Assembly (NCBI GenBank): GCA_008508345.1
Contig: QNGE01002367.1
Coordinates: forward strand, 1 to 64,000
DNA: 64,000 nt
Direction: 5' to 3'
Origin: Paragonimus westermani
Lineage: Eukaryota > Platyhelminthes > Trematoda > Plagiorchiida > Troglotrematidae
The notes beneath the pieces were generated by a model, which was not told the DNA's origin, searched no databases, and saw only the letters and a list, made by a program, of their open reading frames with translations. Below are positions 25,801-38,300 of the stretch, one piece after another. Positions within the stretch are counted from its first letter, which is position 1; each line of letters opens with the position of its first letter. The position numbers and the translations under genes are program-made.

Positions 25801-25997
25801 TCGGTTGTCAGTTCCGCTAAAATCCTGAGGCAGCAGTTCTGATTTCACCCGGTAATCTAAAGTGGCTATATTTCCGAGGGGACCATACGGATTGTCACGT
25901 AGAATGACGTTCACTTTGTGCCAATAAGAGTTAAGTTTCTTTTCCTCAGCCTCAATTTTCTCTTGCTCTTCACGCATTTCCTCTATGGTCTGCCCAG
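25801..25997 (-). CDS. SPAG17: SPAG17/PF6-like gene, exon C
   Basis: The exon is 197 nt between the acceptor tgctcag and the donor gtaagt, and it restores phase 0. It starts with a charged helix (MREEQEKIEAEEKKL), likely a short coiled coil, then reads NSYWHKVNVILRDN and IATLDYRVKSELLPQDFSG. The W-x(3)-x-hydrophobic-L and LDY-x-VK elements match the SPAG17 region after the DEPD block. The first codon is completed across the junction (G from exon B plus CT gives Ala), which supports the join. Confidence 0.85.
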
Positions 25998-26571
25998 CTG
26001 AGCAGAAAAGCGTACAAAAATAATACAATTTACACGTATCTACTATTCTACTATTCAGTAGAATGTATTTCCCAGAAAGTAAATGTGAAAAGTATCACAA
26101 CCACATCACAATTGCGAACTCAAAAATGGACATCTTAATAAGGAGTGTACTCAACTTATCCGTTTAAAAGCATACTGAATTTTAAAAGTTAATTATAGAA
26201 TGAAAAAAGTGTGAATGGACAAAACATTTAATTCATGGTCATTCTGATGTTCACAGCTTCCCTAATTGCTTAAATAACCTGACAAATAACAGGATACTGA
26301 ATGTTTCGCCCAGAAATAACAGGTTTATTCATAAAATTAGGTAGTAACACAGTGAGAAGCACAAATGTGAGTCCTCTTATAGAGGTATCCCTGTGACAAG
26401 TACGAAAATATTTTGATGTTGTTACATGTGTACAAAGAGTATTGAACGGCAGTGATTCCAGTGGCTAAGCTATCACCAACTGTTTGGTTGCAGTTCAGTT
26501 GATGAACTAAGTATCCACTTATACATTGTCCTCACGCCTGTAACACAGAATTCAAGACAAATTGGACTCAC
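25998..26571 (-). other. SPAG17 intron B-C
   Basis: No recognised content between the two phase-compatible exons. Confidence 0.65.
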
Positions 26572-26763
26572 CTCCTTTCGATCCCCACACTTTTTCAGCT
26601 TTCTGTTTCAACAACAACTCCTGAAACCGTCCCGCGTCAGTTACTTTTAAACGAATAATGCAGTCCACTTGCACGTCTATTTCACAAAGTGCACCTAACA
26701 AATCGGCATCTTCGAATCCAAGTAAGATTATGTAGTGGGCGACACCATTATCGGGCTCGTCAC
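26572..26763 (-). CDS. SPAG17: SPAG17/PF6-like gene, exon B
   Basis: The exon is 192 nt between the acceptor tttccag and the donor gtgagt, entering and leaving in phase 1. Across the junction with exon A it reads GDEPDNGVAHYIILLGFED and then DVQVDCIIRLK. This is the most diagnostic block: SPAG17 proteins have a DEPD-[DN]G-xxHYI-xx-GF segment followed by a short beta/alpha unit ending in an I[IK]-hydrophobic-K stretch. The 90-bp intron to exon A is the only short one in the gene. No stop or frameshift is seen. I recognised the family from remembered conservation, not from an alignment. Confidence 0.85.
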
Positions 26764-26853
26764 CTGGAAACGTAAAAAAGAATCAGATAAAATGAGTTGA
26801 AAAGTAGCCTTTGGTTATACACGGGGAACGCATTGCTTCAATTAGTTACTCAC

Positions 26854-27049
26854 CAATGAATTTCTCTTCCAATATTTCTTCACCACGCTTCAGTAGCTTC
26901 GAACCTCCCTTCATTGACGGAGGCTCAGGCTGTTGCGTTCCCGGATTCTTACCCCCTGTCTTCGTAGCTGGCTGTCCCTTTGAGACCTTGGACTTCGCAG
27001 CAGCTGCTGTCTTTCTTGGCTTTTCTTTGCCTCCTGACGCTTCTTGAGC
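26854..27049 (-). CDS. SPAG17: SPAG17/PF6-like gene, exon A (first recognised exon)
   Basis: This exon encodes about 65 residues of a lysine/alanine/proline-rich linker, opening with AQEASGGKEKPRKTAAAAK and ending EEILEEKFI. It is bounded by the acceptor ctattag and a strong donor gtgagt. It starts in phase 0 and leaves one base, which joins exon B to make the Gly of the GDEPDNGV motif. SPAG17 orthologues carry the same kind of low-complexity basic linker just before the conserved DEPD/HYI block, so the position fits. SPAG17 (PF6 in Chlamydomonas) is a scaffold of the C1a projection of the central-pair microtubules and is needed for motile cilia and sperm flagella. The upstream exons encoding the true N-terminus were not found in this window. 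Confidence 0.8.
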
Positions 27050-30000
27050 CTAATAGATAGAAGGAAGTCAGATTAGGTTTTACACTTTCAGAACTGGTAT
27101 ATGTACGTACTTGAAGAAAGATATCGGTGATAACACAAACTCATTATTAGCGCCGTCTTCTGACGCTCTGATTTAAGCTCCATTAAACATTATTAAGCTA
27201 TATTTTGATAACAGCGCCACTTTATCAAACGCACCAGTCACACGGGGTGTAAATGGGCAACGCTGCTTCTGTTCAATGTCCTTAGCAGGACCAGTAGGCA
27301 GACCTGGTCATCTTCGAACATGACGAGACCAGATATATATATATATATGTACTTGTCTCGTGTGCAAACATATGAATAGGATGTGGAGCGGTTTCCAATT
27401 TGTTTGTAACTCATGAAGACTGATGAAAGGTGATCGATTACGTGAGGTGACGAATTCATAGGATTGGTTTCTTAACTTGTTTTGAACAACTAAAAGAAAT
27501 TATTGGTAATCAGAATATACACAAGCATGTCTAGGACGAGTCCGTCAACGTTAATCACCTCTGGCTAAGTGATGCATGTTAACTGTTCATATTAACCCGT
27601 ATGAACCGTCGCTAATAGTTAGAGGCTAGAAACTACAAGACCACAGAGAACTGCCCAAAATGCTCGACTTTGTCGCTCACCATACTACATCTATGTACCA
27701 GTAAAGATTTCGAATACGCTCCGTCCCACAAGAAATGCTATTCCATGCTAGGATTGCGATACAAATGAGATTTTTAGATGGACAATCTATATTTACTGAC
27801 AGTGGCTGGTAAACCTGTCAGTTCTAACTCAGTATCTTGCTGGTTCGTATGACGTCGGAGAGTTTCTGAAACCTCCTATATCTTCATAGGGTACACCTAC
27901 AAGGGAGTGAGCCGCGTCCAAATCAGACTGTTCTGATGTACATTTCACGCCAGCCAGTACTTCACCTGTTACCACTTCTAAGGTTTACGTTTGAATTGAT
28001 AATGGTACTTTTGCCAGCAAATTTACGGTCAGAGATGTTGTAAGAATTTCCCCGCACACATGAAAAGTTTAACATCTAACACACAACCAAGAACAGACGC
28101 TATTTCCCAAATTCAACTCACCAATGGCCATCAAAACTAGCATTGTTGTTTGCGTCCATTGGCGTGTCTTAAAGAGGACGCATTTCACTAGCCCACACGT
28201 ATTCACCAGTACGTTAACAAACAGGCCAAGCAACAAGGCAAACCAAAACACAAACAACACTCTCCATACCGTCTAATGTGAACCTGTGGACTGAGCCAAC
28301 GTCAAATTTTTTAACATGCTACCAACCTTGTCAAACAATGAGCTACTAGATGCCTTTTGTTCAGCTTTATGACTCGTTCCTGTCCAAAAATTGGCCAATC
28401 ACGAGTTGTGTGAAATGATGAGTGAAGGATTTCTATCCAACTTTTTAAGGTCCTAAGAAAACTGTGAATTACTGCAACTGTTGTAGTGACAAGATGTCGA
28501 ACTAAGACTCGTTCATTTCGGAATAAAGCATGGTTAAGGAGCGTAGAAATGAAAACAATATACGTAAACTAACACTGACTTGCAAGATCTAACAGTAGAC
28601 ATGATATGCTGTATTAGACGGATATCGCATATCTTTGACTGAGACGCCAAGTTTCCTCGGTACACTTCATCAGGGCACAAATGATATACGTATTACGATA
28701 TGCTGAAATTTCATCTCTTCTCAGTAATCCCAAACGAAGCCTATGGGGGCAGACAACGAATAGACATAAATTACTGCACAAACAGAACCACGGCAACACT
28801 GTTGGTTGCGTCACCCACACCTGCGCACACAACACATTCTCATTAAAAGCCATTAACCTTTGGTTCCGACTGAACAACAATGTTCCACAGGATTTAACTG
28901 TTTCAACTCGATTACTGTTGTTATGGTATGTCTAGCTACCAGTGACATGGGGTTTCGGATAGCTAATTCATCAGTTTGTATTTGTTGCGTCGTTAGTTTT
29001 TTGGTTACCCCGGGGCGTGTTTTACCACACGTTGAAACAGTTGCCCACCTGTTCATCTGCCCGTATGAAATTCACTGTAGTCGAAAAACAAAACATTAGA
29101 CAGTGTAAGAAGAAGACTGTCTGGACGAATTTTTTGCGATTGCACGGAATCAACCGTGAATAGTTACATCATTTTTCGTGAAGTCATTATTGTGATTACC
29201 ATGAACCCAAGTATCAGTCGCTTAGGACAGACTGACAAACACGAGTTATGCTCGGGTCCACATTATAATTTACATCCACACATGATGCACCGGGCTACCA
29301 AATAAATTGCCACGCCGTTGTACGCTTTGCGTCCCCTAAGACAATGGTAACCCCTACCCTTGTAAACAGGCACATCACAAAATTGTGCGGAAAGCACCAA
29401 CGTCCAGAGGAGTTGGGCATAACAGTGACCAGATGCGACTGATTTCTTCCGGTTACATTCTTCCCCACCGTGTATGAAATCGAAATAAGCACTGGCTGAT
29501 TGAATACGATTATATACACGCTCTTTAATTTGCTGCCATTGCATTCGAAATAAGTCCCCTAGACTTACTTTTAACTCACACACCAAACATGTTATAGCCG
29601 TATTTCTCAAAATCCTTCTCATTAATGAGTTATCTGTACCCTACGTCTTAATTAGCGCACATATAATTGAATCGTTCCCACCTTACCGCTCAGTGAGCGT
29701 GAAATAGTGCCGCATAGAACAGAATACGCGAAACACCTTCAAACTTCTGTCATGTTGTCTGCATTCCCTATCATTCAACAGGCGATACAAAAGGGCAATT
29801 GTCACGAAGGCTGGAAACCAAGATTTTGCTTTTGGGAATAGACTGAGTTTACTTCCTATGTTATTAAAGTTTAACACACAAATAACTGAACTGCTTAATG
29901 ACAAATGCATCTAATCGTCTGTCAATTCAAGTGACCTTTGCCAGAGTTTCAGGAAGCTCGCATAATGCGTCTGGTCAATAAATGTTGACTTGGTGCAAAA

Positions 30001-31544
30001 ACACGTTGACAGTCGTCATTTGGCTATGCACTAAAGCTTGCACTTCTGCGAAATAAAGGACTCTTTATAGTTTGATCTTGTTCCGAATATAATTATCTGG
30101 CATAAGGTTAATCGCGTTCAGTTACGCAAGGACCTTAAGCAAGTATTCCAGTTTTGTGTAATCAGAAGACTCCTGCAGGTCATTGGCAACAGTAACAATA
30201 CTATCTCAGTGATGCTGCGATTTTTAACTAGAAACAATGACATGTTGCGGCCGGGCATGCACACGCGGATTGAAAATACTCTTACCTTACCTCAAGGACT
30301 TCCAGACACGAAATCCTATCCACATCCCTCAGGGTTCAGTTAACTTAGCTACCTGCTTATATGTGAGGAGTGGTTGGTTATAATTGTCAATAATTGCTAC
30401 ACTATATTTTGAGATTATGACAATGATGCGAGGAATCATCAAACTTTGACGAATTCCAACCTTTTAACTGATAGTCTGCCAATGAACTTACTTTACATCT
30501 AGCTTCACTACTTTGATGTAGAGCTCTTGGTGTGTACTATTGAAATCACAAAGTGTATGATGCGCCTCAAGTTTCTCTGAATGTTTCGTGACAGTGTGAA
30601 TACGAAGGTTTTTTGTATGCTGTTTCCTCAATCTCATTTTGAGATTGTTTGCAAATTCCTTCTTCCTAACCCACTATGAAATTTCATGTTTCTTTTATAT
30701 TCCAGCAAACTTGATATGCATGATATCAACACTAAACTCGCAAACGAACAGTTTATTCTTCAGTGACTTATCGGGCGACGGAAACTCAGCCTTCCAAAAC
30801 AATTAAATATTCAAGGGTGTGAAACTCCACCACAAAACCATTGATGAGGTGCAGATTGGAATGTTATACTTTTAGCACACGCAAAATTAGGTCAGCGCAT
30901 AAGATTTCTCTGAAATGGGGATGACTCAGGCTAAAACCCTTCTACATTCACTCTTCGTGAAGATGTGCATTCGGGGATTACCTATGAACTACAGCCAGAA
31001 TTTAGTTTGAGCAGTTTATTTTATTAACTTTTACTAATTCTCTAGTAGCACCTTGCACCAACCAGCCTGTTGGTTGCCTGCTGACCTGCTGGCCACTGTG
31101 AGTATTGCCACAGATTCCTGTGGACTGCTTGGGTTATAATATAGCTTATATTTGCTTAATGTTATAAAAATAAAAAAACTACCGGCTATCTTTAAATAGT
31201 TTGTTTTATTCATTGAGTATAGCACCTAGTTGTACCATTATTTTTAGAAGTTATTTAATAAGCGCTACCACACCGAATTGCAAAAACTATAGTTTTATGG
31301 CAAGTGGTCCAGAGTAAAGTCCAATTCGGGCTTCTCAGTTGACGTTGTGGTACCCACCGTTATCCTCCTGAAATATGGAGTGTTGGTTTTTCGGACATAC
31401 AAAGCATCGCATGTAAACAAAGTTAATGATATCTAAGCTCTGTACTTCATCAGAAACACACCTACAGGGTCAAGAACCGTATGCTTCAACTTGTAGACTA
31501 CTGGAAAAGGTATTTAAAGATGCCGTTCATAAAATGTTCCTAAA
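27050..31544. other. No recognised gene (presumed 5' intron of SPAG17)
   Basis: One or more 5' exons of the minus-strand gene should lie at or above this region, but I could not identify them. There is an (AT)n tract at about 27331-27350. Minus-strand open stretches at 29263-29622 and around 30480-30640 were examined and show no family signature. Confidence 0.4.
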
Positions 31545-31992
31545 ACAGATCAGATATCAGCAACACTGACGTTTTTATGGGAGACGCCTCTCACGTATCT
31601 GTGATGAAAATCCACTCGATTCATCTTTTATACAAACCTCTATACAACAGAAGATCTAACAGGAGACCAACCCAAATGTTACGTTGAACATACTGCGTCA
31701 GGAATGGACAAACATTTTCAATGTTAAGCCTTCTGTTATTCGCTTATTTCTTTGTGCCGGGTTGCGCCAATTAACCTACAGTTGGTGACTTTGTGTGTAC
31801 TCATAAGATCAGCCAGTGACAGACTGTGATTTTTCAACACTATTTTACATCCATAAATTCGGCTTCTAGTCTCACGAAGGCGAATTGCTCACCGGAACCA
31901 GTACGATAAATTCTTCTTATTGCTTATGTGGGCGGTTCAGATCCAAGTACGATTTCTAGGGTTATTTGAAGTCCCTAATTTTGAGTGTCACA
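31545..31992 (+). mobile_element. Ty3/gypsy 3' end fragment with diverged LTR
   Basis: The 288-bp block 31705-31992 (TGGACAAAC...TGTCACA) aligns over its length with the LTRs at 38814 and 42683, with many substitutions. About 150 bp upstream of it also resemble the sequence just upstream of the 42683 LTR, including the CAACAGAAGATCT / CAACGGAAGATAT blocks. It is therefore the 3' end of another copy of the same family rather than a clean solo LTR. No coding part remains. Confidence 0.7.
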
Positions 31993-34900
31993 ACATCAAC
32001 GCTAGCCTGACCGTATACAGTATATACGGTTTTTTTAAATGATTATAATTAATATATCTAAAAGAAACAAGCCACTACTGTCTAGTCACACTGAGTAGAG
32101 GATATATGATGATATCGTATTATTGATCTCTTCAGCGGAGTGCCTCACTGCAAGATAACCAACATACTAAGAGGTTCGACAGCCGCAAAGAGGTCCAAAC
32201 ACAACTAGCGAATAAATAACTATTTACATACTTTCCCCTGTTTCACGGAAAGTTTGTTCAACTTCATCGCAGAACCCGTCGAGTGCTTGTTTTTTGTATG
32301 AAGGTGAAAGCAGTGGATGTTTCGATGAGAGCAATCGTGAACATTTCACAGTACTACGAGGCCGGTATAACTTACAGCCGGATTCCAAAAACAGTTGATT
32401 TCTTGCCTCGCCTAAGAGTTTTCAAGAGTAACTTTCTTTATAGAAACACTGTATGTCGTCATCTAATAGTATGTAAGTGATTTAATTAAAAAAGACAGCA
32501 AGCTACTGGTTATTTTAACGTCGGCGCAATGAAAGAATTCCTCTCTGTGTTAGGTGCTCATGACATCTGACAGCATTTTTCACTACATAAACGTTTTCGA
32601 CCTTGAAAAATGTTATAAATGGGAGGTCAGAACTCCCCAAACCGTATTCAGTCATTGAGAAGATGGTCGCACGCCTTGTGGAAAGTTCTCAGGACAAGGA
32701 GGGTATTTGTGTCGAAGATTTAGCAAAGAAAATGGATGTTGATTTTCAGAAGACATCAGATGGACTGGAAAACTCAATTTGCACTGATGAAACTAACTTG
32801 ACCTTTGTAGGCGCATCGAGTTAATCAAATATTTCGCTCTTCTCAGGCGACAAAACTGTCTTTATTTAGTGCACTAAATCAGCAGGCTTTGTTCACGAAC
32901 GGATTCCAGGTCATCTCAGTGGTAAGATGTTTGCAAAGCTAATATACGCAGACACAATGGGAACAAAACACTGAGCAGTTTGCTTTACATGAAGGTGGTT
33001 AGGGGTACGTTCATTTATTTCCTACTGGAAATACGCAAAACGGAAGAGGTCTTTATCTTCCACTATTTTAAGGATTGCATTTTTCCAGCACTTTGGCCCC
33101 ATGGTTAACGCACAAAACCGAAAAATGATCGAATCCCAATAACACTCAGCTTCCGATGCACGCTGACGTTGAATGAGGCCAGCAGTCCTTTTGTTCTTCA
33201 ATCAGAACAACTTTAACTCTGTGGATCTTCATTTTTCCAATTTCTGTCGCTAGTCTGACCTACAAACAAACCCTTCACAGTCACCTTAACCTTAAACCGA
33301 TATCAAAGCTTCTCCGGCCTTAGGCTGACCCAGAGGTGTGTCTCTGGACAAACTGGAAATAATTGCAGCAGGCAAATTTGTGCTGAGGAATAACATACCC
33401 GCGTAGCCCACTGCCAGCCGGGATATGCCGGTATTCCGCGAGTTTTGGCAGGCGATGAGTATAATGTTCCAAACAAGTATCTCATGAATTCAATACCCCA
33501 AAGTTAGAAGTCTGTTCACTTCACTTCTAAATCTGTATTATTTTTCAAGCAAATTTAGTGACATTTGTTTAAACGGATTCGTCAATTCGGACCTTTTCAG
33601 TGGGTAATCTACCGTACTCACTGAGGTGGGTGTCGTGGAAGTTGGACGAGTTTGCTCTTACTTAAAAATACGGGATTGCCCAACCCGCAATATGTACTCT
33701 GAGGAGTGATTCCAGAGGGTTATTTTGTCTTCGTTTTATTTCAAGTATTTGCGGAGATATGGAATTTCAAATCCGTCCATAAAACTTGTATTGTTACGGT
33801 TCGTGTTCGAATTTTGTACAAATTGAGGAGTGCACAATCAGGTTACTCAACAAGAACTAACAAGTGTCTGTAGAACTCTTGTGGTGCCTACAATGAATAC
33901 CGTGTGAGTGTTATGCTTCACTTTTGCTCCATCCCGATCATTTACGGAGATTGGTCGTTTCCTACACATTGTTGCAACTTTCTTTGTCATTTGATTTTTC
34001 TTTCCGTCTCTTTGTCTACTACGACTTTTAGTGAACCATACGGGAAAAATTGAGCTGACGGTAAACGGAATATGACTGTTGTGGTGGACAGATCTGGTGG
34101 CGGAATACGTGGACATGTCTAATTGATAATGATGTAAAATGAGAGAATACAACTTTCCCCATTTTCCCGAATCTCTTTTAAAAATTAATTAGGGAGGGTT
34201 TGAGAATCTTCGGAAGTGTTGAAAATCAGCAACAAAGTTGAAATCATCAAATTTGGAAGGACTAAGAAAGTGTTACTCGCCGATTTTTCTATTCCACACC
34301 GTTGCCCACGTGGGGCTGGCGCGGGGCCCACACTATTTTGCTACCTGGGTTTGTCACGGGATGGTCTAACTCGACGTTTCCGTGAGCAGATCGGAACTGT
34401 ATTTCTTCTCGTTACCAATTATTCACGAAACAGATTTCAGTCTTCAATACGTTTGGTGATCCAAAACAAATTAGTGATGAATTGCTCGCTCAATATTTGT
34501 TCACTGTCACCTCCAGGCTAATTTGTTTTTTTCCTCCCCTTTGATGTATTTCCTCTTCTCTAAATGAGCATTTAAAATGACCCATTAGATTTGATGCATG
34601 AAGCTCACACCCTTCTGTAAACACAGCAGATAAGTGAAAGTACACGTTCATCTAGGTCCCTAGTGACATGTAACTGTGCACTGCGAAGACTTGCACTGAC
34701 AGCTGTAACCACCTTAATCAGTTCACTTTAACACTTCTGCAAAACCGAGAAACACTTTGTACTCTATATTCTTAGTGTCAAGACACTACCGCAGTCTCCT
34801 TACGGTCGCCTAAATAAAAGAAGGTGCTACCTGATCTCCCGCACAGTTATATTGAAAGTTCCTATCCTTAAACCATCCCGTTTTCCGGGGCCTTGTCTAA

Positions 34901-37005
34901 AACTTGCTTTTGCCTTGCCTCATATTCGGTCAGATGGCCACAGTTATTCGTTTGCCTCTTATGTGGAGGTTTATTTCCATATGTACTTCATCACCTGTTA
35001 CCCCGATTCCTGTAACCGGTTCACCAAACCAGCTTGCACATATTCTGGAAACTTCAACAGCGTGCTTTGTGGCAGCAACATCAGTGAGGCAGAGTGATAA
35101 CTCTAGTAATTGTTTGGCTGATTTTGTTGATCAACCTACAGATGCTGTCCCCTATAAACATTCTGGTCACTGAGACCTATTGCGTAGGTCTAATTTACCC
35201 GTATGACAGCTGGCCGCATACTCACCAGCCGTTTTTGTTTCATAGCCCTGTAGTCGGCCTGCATATGCAATGACAAATCTAAAGGTGTGCATACAGCTGC
35301 AATCAATGGTCCAGTACATCCAGTGGCGTTCGTGGTGATTTCACTTCAGTAGCAAATTAACTTAACAAGGAATTCACTGTTCTTTAAACGCCTCTCCGAA
35401 ATTTTGTGTCTTCGTTAGTCAAATCAAATTATTATATGTATAAAGGCGGTCTTCATGGTAGGCATTAAAAATCATTAATTTTTCCATAACTAAACCGGTA
35501 AGGGAGTTCAGTGTGCACCCCGTTAATCTATCCGTGCTGACTCATGTGAGGCGAGCACTGGCGTCGTTAATGTCACAAAATTTGGACTCCGTAGGAGCCC
35601 CATGCTTATAAAAGAAAATTTCAAGAAACAAAATATGGTCTTCAGTTGACATCAGCAAGAAACAAATTTTTTCTTCCTCCTCTTACTAATAACCCTAGCT
35701 ACAACTCTGCCAGCACTACTTAGAGAATCAGTTAAGGGTGAATTAAGGTTGTTCAGAGAAGTCTCAGGAATGTCTTCCTTATGAATAGTGTGTTGGCTGA
35801 CGAAAATATGCGTAATCGCCTATGTGCCATTATACCCCTTACTTATATAATACATCATATACATGACACAAAGGAAGGGCATTAAGATCGAAGAAGTAAT
35901 TGTTGTACGTTTTTTGTTTGGACAAACTTTAACCAATTCGATTACTCACACGGGCTGCGTTCAAATTCACTTTACGCTGACCGTGCCTGTTGCTTGTGAA
36001 GCTTAATTTGTGATTGTCTGATCAGCACCACCATAACGCTGAATTAGGAAACATTATTTATTGAAGCCTTAGTGATCTTCTGGACTGTTGGCTAGTCGTT
36101 CCACCATTTATTGAAATTTGCAACGTCTACTTGCCAAATTTGATCGTAATGTACAAGAATCCTTTGAAAATGTGGACGTTTGCCAACGATCTGCACCCAC
36201 TTCGGCGTCCGTACCGAAACACATATTACAACCTATTTCTGATAGCAAGTTGAGCTTTCATAATGAAAACGACTGATTTCAGATATACCACAGAGTTCGA
36301 TAGGGAATGGTTTGCAGAATTAGAAAGCTGGTTTTCCTAACGCTAGCGTTTACGACCGCCTTTGAGACTGAGCAATTTCCAGCAACAATCCTAGTGTAGG
36401 TGACGACGACTTCTACGCAACTTGAAGGAGATAATACCGGAGTTACCCAGTGATGCACAAACGTTGTTGTCGACGCTGAGAAGTTTGTTGATAGGTGACG
36501 CTTATCAAAGGGAACATACGTATTTAGAATTTGTTAAGAGCACAGTGAATGCTGCTCTATGCAATCAGCCACAACATGTGACGTCCGTAAAAATACAACT
36601 TCATGTTGTTGTTTTATCACAAAAGAATGCAACTAATTCCACAATAGAGCCTGTGGTGTGTCGTTTGAATAAGCCGATCGTAACATAAGGTAACATAAGG
36701 TGCAAACTACAGCTGTAATAAGTGCGATCAACGAGAGATATACTGCGAACAGAAAGTAACTTTCGTGCCGCACACTGGTTCTTTTCGAACGGATGCATCG
36801 TATTGCATCGCATGCTTATGTGGTGGAAATCTACTAGAGTCACCGTTCATCCAAATCCTGACACAACATAGAATCTCACCATCATCATAGTACCTCTATG
36901 CCTGACCATAAGGTACTGTGGCTCCGGCCGCCGCTCACCTCAACAGTGACGTTGAATATCCTGGGAGGAAACGCTACTAAGAAGGTCAACAAATATTAAA
37001 GAAGA
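31993..37005. other. No confident gene; scattered weak signals
   Basis: The weak signals are an RPA32-like open stretch (32603-32824) and a pol III-like box pair (33094-33136). A small direct duplication GTAACATAAG occurs near 36681-36701. Nothing else is recognised. Confidence 0.35.
32603..32824 (+). pseudogene. Possible RPA32-like winged-helix fragment
   Basis: This 73-codon open stretch reads PYSVIEKMVARLVES, then KEGICVEDLAKKMDVD, and ends in a stop. The spacing of a leading helix, G-[IL]-x-[VF]-x-DL, and a following helix recalls the C-terminal winged helix of replication protein A 32-kDa subunit. The expected terminal strand motif (GH-I-YST-D) is absent, and no upstream OB-fold is visible. 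It may be a retrocopy fragment, a single exon, or chance. Confidence 0.2.
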
Positions 37006-38300
37006 TTAAACGGAAGAACTAGAAATGGTATGAATACAGATACTCCACTGACTGCGACACACCGCCATCTCGGATACCATCTCCAACCATCGGTTTGAGT
37101 GATCACGAGGACCCCATCCAGTCAGGCGATACCTGCTCACTTTGCTCAATGGAACGGTCAGGGTCTTCACATTTCGTGACCACGTTGTTGCTTGACTACC
37201 ACGCGGTTTCACCCAACTAATGGTAGCCACAGTATACAATGCCCGGTACGGTAAATGCTCAGCTGGCATACGGAGCACGTGACCATATCATCGCAACCTG
37301 TGCAACGTAATTAGTTGACCAGGGGATCGCGCATCCCGAGCGTTCCGAGATACGATGGTCAAACACAGCTAGCCTGTTGATATCTACCTTGTGAACAGGC
37401 CACGTTTCCGAACCATACAACAAAATGGAACGCAGACGTGCGCTATATACCTTTCCTTGCAGCGACAACCGAACGTCTTTTTCACGCCACAGATGACGCA
37501 GTTTGGAAAAGGCAACTGGTGCCTTTGACACCCTCGCTGATATCTCATCAGCAATGTTACAGGCTGACGAGATAGTGCTACCCAAGTATGTGAAACTGTC
37601 CACAGTCTCAAGCGGATTACCTGCAATGAAGAAAGTAGTGGTGAAAATGCTCCAGTCTTAAAGCAGCACTTTGCACTTTGACGGTGCGAAGAGCATTCCA
37701 TTCAAACCAGCCCGGTCACTCACCTTGTTCAGCATGGTCTGCATGTCTTCGGTAGAGAGGTTAAGTAAGACAATGTCGTCCGCGTAATCCAGATCGCTCA
37801 ATCTAGTGTCAGGAAGAAGCTCACCATCAAGTCCACTGAATTCACGAAGTGCCTCCTCCAGAATGTCATCCATGACAAAATTGAACAGGAAGGAGGAAAT
37901 CGGACAAGCCTGACGAACAACACTAGAAATGATGAGTGCCTGAGACAGTTGTTCATAAACCCTCACCCCACTTGCAGAGTAAGCGTACAGTGCTCTCAAC
38001 AGATTCACGTATTTTTCTGATAATTCCTTGCGAAGGAGACAGCTCCAGAGGACGTTACGAGCAACTGATTCGAAAGCAGCCTTCAGGTCCAAAAAGACCA
38101 CAACCGTCGGCTGCCTATATGAATGCCGATGTTCCAAGATCCGACCGGATCTGAATTCTGCTAGTTCTTCACCTATTTGGCTTTCTCTGGGCTTGGTGAG
38201 CCGACATAAAATGAGACGAGTGAGTAACTTGGACGCAATAAACACAAAAATGATGTCTTTGTTATTGCCACATGGACTCCTGTTCCCGACCTATACTGCT
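37006..38300 (-). pseudogene. RTE-like non-LTR retrotransposon, 5'-truncated RT
   Basis: The minus strand encodes the RT in order: IASKLLTRLILCRLTKPRE, TVVVFLDLKAAFESVARNVL, VVRQACPISSFLFNFVMDDI, then LDYADDIVLLNLSTEDMQ (catalytic YADD). It continues FTYLGSTISSACNIADEISA and LLYGSETWPVHKVDINRLAV, then in a shifted frame GHVLRMPAEHLPYRALY and GWGPRDHSNRWLEMVSEM to a stop at 37006. Defects are a stop (CAA to TAA) at about 37659 in an otherwise continuous frame and a frameshift near 37280-37330. The endonuclease half is missing. This resembles the abundant RTE-type elements of flatworm genomes. Confidence 0.85.

Noticed and set aside
27331..27350. (AT)n tract considered as a promoter or origin element
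   Set aside because: Simple repeat only; no adjoining structure or gene start supports a function.
29263..29622. 119-codon minus-strand open frame upstream of SPAG17 exon A
   Set aside because: Tested as a possible 5' SPAG17 exon; the sequence does not resemble the N-terminal region and no splice sites frame it.
30480..30650. Minus-strand stretch of about 60 codons ending at a gtaagt donor (ELYIKVVKLDVK)
   Set aside because: It looks exon-like at its 3' end, but the acceptor is poor and it matches neither SPAG17 nor any family that I know.
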